27,751 nt of DNA, taken from the NCBI GenBank assembly GCA_963624605.1, contig CAVFQD010000018.1, forward strand, positions 1 to 27,751, given 5' to 3'. The notes beneath the pieces were generated by a model, which was given only the letters and a program-made list of their open reading frames with translations, was not told the DNA's origin and searched no databases. Below are positions 1 through 6,787 of this stretch, one piece after another; position 1 is the first letter of the stretch; each line of letters begins with the position of its first letter. The translations under genes were made by a program, and so were the position numbers. The stretch is from Fimenecus sp963624605. Lineage in GTDB: Bacteria > Bacillota > Clostridia > Oscillospirales > Acutalibacteraceae.

Positions 1-72
1 AATCTTTATTTCTTCAGTTTTTTCTTCTTCGCTTATCCCTTTCTCCTTTGTTCAGCTTTTAGGGTGTAATAT

Positions 73-148
73 GCACCTTTAGCTCAGCTGGTAGAGCACC
101 TGACTCTTAATCAGGGTGTCCAGGGTTCGAGTCCCTGAAGGTGTACCA
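73..148 (+). tRNA. tRNA-Lys (anticodon CTT)
   Basis: A full cloverleaf can be folded. The acceptor GCACCTT pairs with AAGGTGT, the anticodon stem-loop is CTGACTCTTAATCAG with CTT in the loop, and the T-arm is CAGGG-TTCGAGT-CCCTG. The CCA is encoded at 146-148. It is the first gene of a tRNA/5S cluster. Bases 1-72 upstream hold no recognisable gene, and the promoter is probably outside the window. Confidence 0.96.
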
Positions 149-160
149 CTTGAATAAAAC

Positions 161-236
161 GGCCCGTTGGTCAAGTGGCCTAAGACTCCGGCCTCTCACG
201 CCGGCAACAGCGGTTCGAATCCGCTACGGGTCACCA
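161..236 (+). tRNA. tRNA-Glu (anticodon CTC)
   Basis: The acceptor GGCCCGT pairs with ACGGGTC. The anticodon arm is CCGGC-CTCTCAC-GCCGG, giving CTC. The T-arm is AGCGG-TTCGAAT-CCGCT, and CCA is encoded. It lies 12 nt after tRNA-Lys, so the two are probably cut from one precursor. CTC reads GAG codons only; a TTC isoacceptor is expected elsewhere in the genome. Confidence 0.95.
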
Positions 237-325
237 TTCGGATTAAACGGGATTTCCTGTTTATATATACCCACTGATGTGGGACAATTTAATAAGTTAG
301 CGTTAGAGAAATCTAATGTTGATTA

Positions 326-441
<116 letters not shown>

Positions 442-450
442 ATTTAATAT

Positions 451-526
451 TCCTCCATAGCTCAGCCGGTAGAGCACTCGGCTGTTAACCGAGTTGTCGT
501 TGGTTCGAGTCCAACTGGGGGAGCCA
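451..526 (+). tRNA. tRNA-Asn (anticodon GTT)
   Basis: The acceptor TCCTCCA pairs with TGGGGGA, with one T-G wobble. The anticodon arm is CTCGG-CTGTTAA-CCGAG, giving GTT. The T-arm is TTGGTTCGAGTCCAA and CCA is encoded at 524-526. It begins 9 nt after the 5S gene, so it belongs to the same transcript, and a terminator follows at once. Confidence 0.96.
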
Positions 527-533
527 AAAATAG

Positions 534-563
534 AGGCGTTCTTTTGAACGCCTTTATTTTTTT
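534..563. terminator. Bidirectional rho-independent terminator
   Basis: A perfect 8-bp stem, AGGCGTTC / GAACGCCT (534-541, 546-553), has a TTTT loop and is followed by a T-rich tail on the plus strand. On the minus strand the stem is followed by CTATTTTT. It can therefore end both the tRNA/5S transcript and the converging GNAT transcript. Confidence 0.85.
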
Positions 564-605
564 ACTTTCAAATCGAATTCAATCGATGACAGCTAAAAGA
601 TAATT

Positions 606-1337
606 TTACAATTTACTATAAAGTTTGGGCAGTCTTGCTTTGAAACAATGTGACCAAGCAGGGAAATAACCGCACTTAATTGCTACTTTTTGCGAATTGA
701 TATTAGTACAATCCGTTGTGTAATACGGTACAATCCCACGGCTCAAAGTTTCTTTTGTCAACATATTTACAAGTGTAACAGCAATTCCGTTGCCTTGATA
801 TTCAGGGAGTACATCTACGCCGATTTGCCACATGGTTTTGCTATCGGCACTTGCACACGCAATACCGACTATTCTATTTCCGTCATTGGCTATCGTTGCA
901 AGCGTTTCAGGTCTTTTACTATTGGGATCATATTGCAATGCGTTGTGAAATCCCTTATATTTATATAGGTCTTGGATGTTCTCGTCAATTAAAGTGAATT
1001 TATAATTATCATTTTGAGCATATTGGGAATTTGACATACTCGGCAAAAAATATGGATTTACACCATATACTAATTTGCTTGCCATTATTTCGTAACTTGA
1101 TTTGCCTTTGAATTTTCTTTTGACATAAGGCATAATGCCATTTGATGCATTAACAATAGTACTTTTGCCCATTGTGATGACTTCAAGACGAGGCGTAACA
1201 AAAGGCATTTCCCGTCGCCCGTTTCGTTTTTGTGCTGTTGTAAAAATTATGCCGTCTTTATTAAAATCTTCCGGTTCGCAGTTGTAATCAAGGGCAAGTT
1301 GTGCATAAACTATCGCCATCATTTCTTGCTTATTCAT
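606..1337 (-). CDS. GNAT family N-acetyltransferase, long N-terminal part
   Basis: The product is 243 residues. The C-terminal half carries a GNAT fold: residues about 174-190 read VDVLPEYQGNGIAVTLV, which matches motif A (acetyl-CoA pyrophosphate loop, Q/R-x-x-G-x-G/A). It is followed by a helix and a C-terminal strand with NSQKVAIKCGY, typical of motif B. The first 130 residues are not a second clear GNAT domain to my eye. The substrate cannot be told. An AAGGAT ribosome binding site lies just before the ATG. It follows the other GNAT gene by 11 bp, so the two are co-transcribed. Composition is visibly more AT-rich than the housekeeping genes downstream, which suggests acquisition next to the tRNA cluster. 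Confidence 0.85.
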   Translation of the reverse strand: MNKQEMMAIVYAQLALDYNCEPEDFNKDGIIFTTAQKRNGRREMPFVTPRLEVITMGKSTIVNASNGIMPYVKRKFKGKSSYEIMASKLVYGVNPYFLPSMSNSQYAQNDNYKFTLIDENIQDLYKYKGFHNALQYDPNSKRPETLATIANDGNRIVGIACASADSKTMWQIGVDVLPEYQGNGIAVTLVNMLTKETLSRGIVPYYTTDCTNINSQKVAIKCGYFPAWSHCFKARLPKLYSKL

Positions 1338-1348
1338 TGTTTATCCTT

Positions 1349-1828
1349 TCATATATCCAATTCCATAAACCCTACCGTAAACGGCAAATGCTCAAATTTC
1401 TTTGTGCCGGTGTGGACAAAGCCTAATTTACCGTACCACTCTTTCAATACGGTGTTTTCTTCTACAATTCCAATTTTAATCTTATCTGTGCCGAGAGTGT
1501 TTTTCGAGTAATTGACTGCGAAGTTTACTAACTCCTTGCCTATTCCCAAATGTCTGAACTCGGGTAAAATGGACAGGTTGTTTATTTCTGCGCTGTCGCC
1601 GTTAACACTCAATGAAAAATACCCGACAAACTTATTTTCATATTTATATAAAAACATAGGATTGCCGCACTTTAATTGTTCCCGCAATTTTTTCATCGGC
1701 ATAAAGGCAGTATGCCCGGGACAATTTTCTTTTGTCAATCCCATTTCATCGGCGACTGTTTGAAAGCTTTTATGAATTATATCCAGGCAGGTGTTCAGTT
1801 GTATGCTTTCGGTAACTTTACAAATCAT
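1349..1828 (-). CDS. GNAT family N-acetyltransferase
   Basis: The product is 159 residues, the usual length of a single-domain GNAT enzyme. Motif A is at residues 88-100 (LPEFRHLGIGKEL), with the R-x-x-G-I-G/A acetyl-CoA loop. EENTVLKEWYGKLGF near residue 125 is motif B, with the tyrosine that often acts as general acid. The substrate is unknown; small metabolites, antibiotics or peptide N-termini are all possible. It is the first gene of a two-gene minus-strand unit. AAGGATGG serves as ribosome binding site. Confidence 0.88.
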   Translation of the reverse strand: MICKVTESIQLNTCLDIIHKSFQTVADEMGLTKENCPGHTAFMPMKKLREQLKCGNPMFLYKYENKFVGYFSLSVNGDSAEINNLSILPEFRHLGIGKELVNFAVNYSKNTLGTDKIKIGIVEENTVLKEWYGKLGFVHTGTKKFEHLPFTVGFMELDI

Positions 1829-1857
1829 ATTCAGCCATCCTTAATTATTATTTTATA

Positions 1858-1886
1858 AGTATACCATAAAAAATCCGCGAATTAAA
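1858..1886 (-). promoter_or_regulatory. Possible promoter of the GNAT pair
   Basis: Read on the minus strand, TATACT (1858-1863) sits 17 bp after TTTAAT (1881-1886), about 30 bp before the start codon of the first GNAT gene. The -10 box is good and the -35 box is poor. Confidence 0.4.
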
Positions 1887-1903
1887 TATGCCTTCAGCTT
1901 TTG

Positions 1904-1933
1904 TTGACAGTGTGTTTGCCTTTATGTTATATT
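1904..1933 (+). promoter_or_regulatory. Sigma-A promoter of the short 40-codon unit
   Basis: A perfect TTGACA (1904-1909) is followed after 18 bp by TATATT (1928-1933); TTATAT with a 17-bp spacer is an alternative -10. It faces away from the GNAT pair and drives the short unit ending at 2204. Confidence 0.65.
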
Positions 1934-2000
1934 GTGCTTGTAAACCGATATATACGGATTGTCGGATTGTTGAACCGAATATTTTCTTGGGGATATAAAA

Positions 2001-2123
2001 ATGAACTGTTTTGAAAATATGCTGTATGAAGAAATAAAGGACGAGTTATTGTCGTGGGATGAAGTGGGCATTTACGCCATATCGTTTTTCCTTGAGTCAA
2101 ACGAATTGATTACACATAGGTAA
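2001..2123 (+). CDS. Small ORF of 40 codons, possible N-terminal remnant
   Basis: ATG at 2001 is preceded by a TTGGGGA-like ribosome binding site. The 40-residue product begins MNCFENMLYEEIKDELLSWD and ends in a TAA. It is acidic, with no signal peptide or membrane segment. The start resembles the N-terminus of larger soluble bacterial proteins of the DUF4303 kind (helix, then a YAISFF strand), but that is a recollection and not a match I can test. It has its own promoter (1904) and terminator (2146-2204), so the unit is probably transcribed. It may be a truncated gene, a real small protein, or an RNA with an incidental ORF. Confidence 0.4.
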   Translation: MNCFENMLYEEIKDELLSWDEVGIYAISFFLESNELITHR

Positions 2124-2145
2124 GATAATACGGCACTGAAAATAA

Positions 2146-2204
2146 ACAGATTTGCCCGTCGGCTGTACGCTTAGGTGTGCGGTTCACGGGCATATTTGTT
2201 TTTT
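2146..2204 (+). terminator. Terminator of the short unit
   Basis: A 14-bp imperfect stem, ACAGATTTGCCCGT (2146-2159) with ACGGGCATATTTGT (2186-2199), has one mismatch and a 26-nt loop, and is followed by TTTTTT. It lies 22 bp after the small ORF. Confidence 0.7.
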
Positions 2205-2264
2205 GAGAGCTTTGACAACACCCGAAAATTTATAAAAAAATCAATGTTATCTGCCTCTGATTTC

Positions 2265-2293
2265 TTGACATATTGTACAAAAAGTTATAAAAT
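2265..2293 (+). promoter_or_regulatory. Sigma-A promoter of rny
   Basis: TTGACA (2265-2270), a 17-bp spacer and TAAAAT (2288-2293). It lies about 110 bp before the rny start, leaving a fairly long AT-rich leader. Confidence 0.7.
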
Positions 2294-2402
2294 ATCTAAG
2301 ATAATGTTTTATAATGCGAAGATATATCATTATCCGAAAATTAATAATTTTTAATGACTGTTTTGGTTTATTGAAAAATCACAAAAGGAGGTGCAATGCT
2401 TT

Positions 2403-3956
2403 TTGAATACTACGGTTTCAGTTATACTCATTATCGCCGCAGCGGTTATATTCGGCGTTGTAGGATTCATTCTCGGTGAGCTTCACAGAAAGAAAGTTGC
2501 CGAGGCGGCAATCGGTTCCGCTACCGAAGAGGCTACAAGGATAGTCAATCAGGCGGTTCAGACAGCCGAAAACAAGAAAAGAGAATCCATACTTGAGGCT
2601 AAAGATGAAATTCACGCTCTCAGAACGGAAGCTGACAAGGACATTAAGGACAGGCGTGCCGAGGTTCAGAGACAGGAAAGAAGAATAATTCAAAAAGAGG
2701 AAACTCTCGATAAGAAAACGGAAAATATCGAGAAAAAAGAAGAGACGCTCAACTCAAAGCTCAAAGACGTTGACGCAAGATTGCAGGAAGTTGAGTCGAT
2801 AAAGAAGAGCCAGTTTGATATGCTTGAAAAGGTGTCGGGTTACACCAAGGAGCAGGCAAAGGCAGTGCTTTTGCAGAACCTTGACGAGGAGCTCACACAC
2901 GAAAAAGCGGTCAAAATTATGGACTACGAGCAGAGAACCAAGGACGAGGCGGATAACCTCGCAAGAGAGATTATTTCCACTGCCATTCAGCGTTGTGCGG
3001 CGGATTGCACTGCGGAGACAACGGTTTCCGTTGTTGCGTTGCCCAACGATGAAATGAAGGGCAGAATTATCGGACGAGAGGGAAGAAATGTCAGAACTCT
3101 TGAAACAATAACCGGCGTTGACCTTATAATCGACGATACGCCCGAGGCTATCACGGTTTCAAGCTTTGAGCCCGTACGCAGGGAAATTGCAAGGCTCACT
3201 CTTGAAAAGCTCATTGCGGACGGCAGAATCCATCCCGCACGCATTGAGGAAATGTACGAAAAGGCTAAACGGGAGGTTGAGCAGACAATCCGTCAGACCG
3301 GCGAAAGAGCAGTTATCGACGCAGGCGTAAACGGTATCCATCCCGAGCTTGTCAAGCTTCTCGGTAAGCTTAAATATCGCACAAGTTACGGTCAAAACGT
3401 GCTCAACCATTCTCTTGAGGTCTCGTATATCGCGGGACTTATGGCGGCGGAAATCGGCGCGGATGTCAAAACGGCTAAGCGCGCGGGTCTTCTCCATGAC
3501 ATAGGTAAGGCTCTTGACCATGAGATGGACGGAACACATATCGAGCTCGGCGTTGAATACGCAAAGAAGTACAAGGAAAACGACCAAGTTGTCCATGCTA
3601 TCGCCGCACACCACGGAGATATAGAGGCAAAAACGGTTGTCGCTTGTCTTGTTCAGGCTGCGGACGCTGTTTCGGCATCCCGTCCCGGAGCGAGAAGAGA
3701 GAATGTTCAGAATTACATTAAACGCCTTGAAAAGCTTGAAGAAATCGCTTCTTCATTTGACGGCGTTGAGAAATCGTATGCTATTCAGGCAGGTCGTGAG
3801 GTTCGCATAATGGTTAAGCCTGATGTTGTAAGCGACGATAAAATGGTACTTATTGCACGAGATGTTGTAAAGAAAATCGAAGAAGAACTTGAATACCCCG
3901 GACAGATCAAGGTCAATATCGTTCGTGAAAATCGCATTGTCGATTACGCAAAATAA
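2403..3956 (+). CDS. rny: Ribonuclease Y
   Basis: Membrane-anchored endoribonuclease that starts mRNA decay. Numbering is from the upstream GTG at 2391. There is an N-terminal membrane helix (about 9-29), a long charged coiled coil (about 35-200), a KH RNA-binding domain with GRIIGREGRN (224-233), and an HD domain with HDIGK (H369, D370) and a second metal-site AAHHGD (about 405-410). The length of about 517-521 residues is typical. Start choice: the GTG at 2391 overlaps the AAAGGAGGTG ribosome binding site (2384-2393), so the TTG at 2403, 11 nt after GGAGG, is the likelier start. ymdB follows, as in Bacillus; spoVS, which often sits between them, is not here. Confidence 0.97.
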   Translation: MNTTVSVILIIAAAVIFGVVGFILGELHRKKVAEAAIGSATEEATRIVNQAVQTAENKKRESILEAKDEIHALRTEADKDIKDRRAEVQRQERRIIQKEETLDKKTENIEKKEETLNSKLKDVDARLQEVESIKKSQFDMLEKVSGYTKEQAKAVLLQNLDEELTHEKAVKIMDYEQRTKDEADNLAREIISTAIQRCAADCTAETTVSVVALPNDEMKGRIIGREGRNVRTLETITGVDLIIDDTPEAITVSSFEPVRREIARLTLEKLIADGRIHPARIEEMYEKAKREVEQTIRQTGERAVIDAGVNGIHPELVKLLGKLKYRTSYGQNVLNHSLEVSYIAGLMAAEIGADVKTAKRAGLLHDIGKALDHEMDGTHIELGVEYAKKYKENDQVVHAIAAHHGDIEAKTVVACLVQAADAVSASRPGARRENVQNYIKRLEKLEEIASSFDGVEKSYAIQAGREVRIMVKPDVVSDDKMVLIARDVVKKIEEELEYPGQIKVNIVRENRIVDYAK

Positions 3957-3966
3957 AAAATCGGCG

Positions 3967-3994
3967 GCCCTGACTGCGTAAGTCAGGGCTTTTT
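3967..3994 (+). terminator. Terminator after rny
   Basis: A perfect 9-bp stem, GCCCTGACT / AGTCAGGGC (3967-3975, 3981-3989), with a GCGTA loop and then TTTTT. It is only 11 bp past the rny stop and 33 bp before ymdB, so it probably reduces read-through into ymdB. Confidence 0.85.
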
Positions 3995-4027
3995 GCGACA
4001 GAGAACATATACGGAAATCGGTGAATT

Positions 4028-4810
4028 ATGGAAAAAACCGTAAGGGTGCTTGCAGTGGGCGATGTGGTTTCGTCAGCAGGCTGTGAAAAGCTGAGGGAGA
4101 CCCTGCCCTCATTAAAGAAAGAAAAAAATATAGATGTCTGCATTGTAAACGGCGAAAATGCCGCGGTCGGTAACGGAATGACCGCTTTTTCGTGCGAGCA
4201 TATTTTTGCAAGCGGCGCAGATGTCATTACGGGCGGAAATCATACCTTCAGAAGGCGTGAGTTCTATGACACGCTTGAAAGCTCATATTCGATAATACGC
4301 CCGATAAATTATTCCTCCGAATGTCCCGGCAGAGGCTATACGGTTGTCGACAAGGGCTTTGTGAGGATAGGCGTTGTAAATGTGCTCGGAACGGTATATA
4401 TGGAAAATCTTAAAAGCCCGTTTGACTGTATGGATGAAGCTATTTCAGGACTCAAAGACGAGGTAAATATAATAATCGTTGATTTGCACGCAGAGGCTAC
4501 GGCGGAGAAAAAATCACTCGGATTTTATCTTGACGGTCGGGTTTCGGCTGTGTTCGGCACTCACACTCATGTCCAGACTGCCGACGAGCAGATTTTGCCA
4601 AACGGCACGGGATATATAACCGATGTCGGAATGACCGGTCCGGCGCTTTCGGTAATCGGCGTAAAGCCCGAGCTTGCGATTGAAAAAATGCGTACAAATA
4701 TGCCCGTGAGGTTTGAAAACCCAACGGATAACTGCCTTTTACAGGGCATAATATTTGAGATAGACCGCTCAAGCGGAAAAACTGTTTCGGTTGAGCGTAT
4801 AAGCTTATAA
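4028..4810 (+). CDS. ymdB: YmdB-type metallophosphoesterase (2',3'-cyclic nucleotide phosphodiesterase family)
   Basis: The product is 260 residues, the usual family length. All metal and catalytic residues known from Bacillus subtilis YmdB are present with a constant +4 shift: D12, E43, N44, N71, H72 (general acid/base), H154, H179 and H181. They lie in the motifs GDVV, NGENAA, GGNHTF, DLHAEAT and GTHTHVQTAD. In Bacillus the enzyme hydrolyses 2',3'-cAMP and affects RNase Y-dependent decay and cell differentiation; the place next to rny fits that link. The start ATG has a GGTGA-type site 5 nt upstream. The following lipoprotein gene starts 15 bp after the stop. Confidence 0.93.
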   Translation: MEKTVRVLAVGDVVSSAGCEKLRETLPSLKKEKNIDVCIVNGENAAVGNGMTAFSCEHIFASGADVITGGNHTFRRREFYDTLESSYSIIRPINYSSECPGRGYTVVDKGFVRIGVVNVLGTVYMENLKSPFDCMDEAISGLKDEVNIIIVDLHAEATAEKKSLGFYLDGRVSAVFGTHTHVQTADEQILPNGTGYITDVGMTGPALSVIGVKPELAIEKMRTNMPVRFENPTDNCLLQGIIFEIDRSSGKTVSVERISL

Positions 4811-4825
4811 AAGGAGGCGACTGCC

Positions 4826-6334
4826 GTGAAAAAAAGAATAATTTCTGTGCTTTGTATTTTGGCGGCAGTTGCTGTATTGCTTTGTTCATGCAAGAAAATT
4901 CCTACAGCCACCGAGGAGGAAACAACGGCGGCTTCCGGGACGGAAAGCGTTCAGTCAACGGAGATTTTTCTTCCGTATTCGTCGAGCGACTCGTTAAATC
5001 CGTACTTTGCGACAGGCAACGAAAACCTTGCACTGGCTTACCTTTACTGTCAGCCTCTCTACGAGGTAAAGTCGGATTATTCTGCAGAGCCGGTGCTGGC
5101 GGGAAGCTTTGCCTCGGACGGCACAAGGGTAACGGTTACACTGCAAAATGCGGTATTCAGCGACGGAAGCTCCGTAACGGCAAAGGATGTCGTTTATTCA
5201 TTTAATAAAGCAAAGTCGTCCGTTGCGTTTTCACAAAGGCTTTCAAATGTGGCTTCTGCCGCCGCTTCGGGCTCGGCTGTGGTGTTTACGCTCGGCTCTC
5301 CCGACAACCTTTGTCAGAATATTTTGACATTTCCGATAGTGAAGCAATCGACTGCCGATGATTCGGCGACCGTTCCTGTCGGCTCGGGAAGATTTGTATT
5401 TGACGGAAGTTCAATTTTTACCTTAAACAATAAGAGCGAAGTGGCAAGCAGGATAAACAAAATCACACTTTATGATGTAAAGAAGCTCGAATATATAACG
5501 AACGCCGTTGAGATAGGAAACATAAACTATCTGTTTGAGGATTTTTCCGACGGTCGGTACAAGCGTGTTGCGGCACAAACAAAGTCAATAACGCTTAACA
5601 ACTTTGTTTTCCTTGGAATAAATCCGTCCTCAGGGGCGCTCTCTTCATCGGCGATACGCACGGCGATATACTACGCAATCGACAAAGAGGATATAAGCCA
5701 GAGCGCGTACCAAGGCTACGCAAAGTCGGCGGTTACGGTGTTTAACCCTGATTTTAATATGCTCTCCTCGCAGGAGCTTCCGTCGGCAGAGGGCGATGTG
5801 ACAAAATGCGACTCCATCCTTTCAAAAATGGGTTATAATTATAACACGAAAAACGGAGTGAAGACCGATCAGACCAATGTTCTTGCGTTTTCAATACTTG
5901 TAAATTCGGAAAACAGTTTCAGGGTTTCCGCAGCGCAGAAAATTGCTTCTCAGCTCGGAGAAAGGGGCTTTTCGGTTACGGTTGACGCGGTTGATTCCGA
6001 AACATACAGGCAGAGGGTTTTAAGCGGAAAATACGAAGCCTATATCGGAGAGGTCAAGCTTTGCGAAAATTTTGACCTGTCGGCGTTCTTTAACGGTCAG
6101 TCCGGTATGTCCGTTGACGCAAACGGAAGCTTTGCCGCCGCATACAATTCCTTTAAGAGCGGTCAGACTGATATAAAGGCGGTAAATGACGCATTCTTTA
6201 ATGATATGCCGTTTGTCCCGTTGTGTTACAGAATGGGAATGGCGGCTTACTCGAAGGGCGTTACTCCGGATTTTACATATGCACCGTTTGACATTTACGG
6301 CAATATGGAAAATTGGGAAAAAACAGCTCAATAA
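4826..6334 (+). CDS. ABC transporter substrate-binding lipoprotein, peptide/nickel (SBP_bac_5) type
   Basis: The product is 502 residues. A GTG start lies behind a clear AAGGAGG. The N-terminus is a lipoprotein signal: KKR, a hydrophobic stretch, and LLCSC with C22 as the likely lipidated cysteine. The mature part follows the family-5 layout: a LNPYFATGNEN-type opening near residue 57, EPVLAGSF, a VTAKDVVYSFNKA stretch that is the family signature, and the late AIYYAIDKEDIS segment. Family members capture oligopeptides, nickel or other solutes; the ligand here cannot be told. No permease or ATPase gene is adjacent, so it is an orphan that must work with distant components or act as a sensor. 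It is probably co-transcribed with ymdB. Confidence 0.88.
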   Translation: MKKRIISVLCILAAVAVLLCSCKKIPTATEEETTAASGTESVQSTEIFLPYSSSDSLNPYFATGNENLALAYLYCQPLYEVKSDYSAEPVLAGSFASDGTRVTVTLQNAVFSDGSSVTAKDVVYSFNKAKSSVAFSQRLSNVASAAASGSAVVFTLGSPDNLCQNILTFPIVKQSTADDSATVPVGSGRFVFDGSSIFTLNNKSEVASRINKITLYDVKKLEYITNAVEIGNINYLFEDFSDGRYKRVAAQTKSITLNNFVFLGINPSSGALSSSAIRTAIYYAIDKEDISQSAYQGYAKSAVTVFNPDFNMLSSQELPSAEGDVTKCDSILSKMGYNYNTKNGVKTDQTNVLAFSILVNSENSFRVSAAQKIASQLGERGFSVTVDAVDSETYRQRVLSGKYEAYIGEVKLCENFDLSAFFNGQSGMSVDANGSFAAAYNSFKSGQTDIKAVNDAFFNDMPFVPLCYRMGMAAYSKGVTPDFTYAPFDIYGNMENWEKTAQ

Positions 6335-6365
6335 CAAAAATATATGAATTCACATCGCGCCGCAT

Positions 6366-6402
6366 GGCTGTAACGGGGCGAAGCGTGATTTATTTTACAG
6401 CC
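6366..6402 (+). promoter_or_regulatory. Inverted repeat in the yloU leader
   Basis: GGCTGTAA (6366-6373) and TTACAGCC (6395-6402) form a perfect 8-bp stem with a 21-nt loop that contains GCGAAGC. The right arm ends just before the GGAAAGG ribosome binding site of yloU. It could be a leader hairpin affecting translation, a weak terminator without a U-tract, or an intergenic repeat. The rest of the gap 6335-6419 shows no promoter I would trust. Confidence 0.4.
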
Positions 6403-6419
6403 GGAAAGGTTCAGAGAAT

Positions 6420-6773
6420 ATGATTAAATTTGAAAATCATCTCGGCACAACCGAATTGCACGAGCACTATTTTTCCGACCTTATCGGACACACCGTAACC
6501 TCGTGCTTCGGCGTTGCGGGAATGGCGAACAGCGGAGCGACGCAGAATCTCCGCCAGTTTATTTTCAGGCACAACAACTATATCGATCAGGGCGTATCGG
6601 TTCATGCCGAGTCTGACGAGCTTGTTATAGACCTGCATATCATAGTTACCTACGGAGTGAATATTCAGGCGATTGTCGATTCAATCAAGAACAAGGTGCG
6701 ATACACTGTTGAAAAATCGACAGGACATACGGTTAAAAGAATAAACGTCTATGTTGACGGAATGAAGGAATAA
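6420..6773 (+). CDS. yloU: Asp23/Gls24 (YloU-like) family protein
   Basis: The product is 117 residues. It matches the Asp23/Gls24 family: an opening GTTELHEHYFSDLIGHTVTSCFGV-like stretch with the G-V-A-G-M core, then VSVHAESDELVIDLHIIVTYGVNI, then VDSIKNKVRYTVEKSTGHTV. The family includes cell-envelope-associated alkaline shock proteins; the YloU branch is coupled to fakA across Firmicutes, and its exact role is not settled. No signal or membrane segment is present. The fakA start is 14 bp after the stop, so they form one transcript with recG. Confidence 0.9.
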   Translation: MIKFENHLGTTELHEHYFSDLIGHTVTSCFGVAGMANSGATQNLRQFIFRHNNYIDQGVSVHAESDELVIDLHIIVTYGVNIQAIVDSIKNKVRYTVEKSTGHTVKRINVYVDGMKE

Positions 6774-6787
6774 TAGGAGTGTGTAAA

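Noticed and set aside
690..968. Plus-strand frames opposite the GNAT genes (690-968, 1230-1511, 1512-1763)
   Set aside because: They are antisense to two genes with acetyl-CoA-binding motifs and have no ribosome binding sites.
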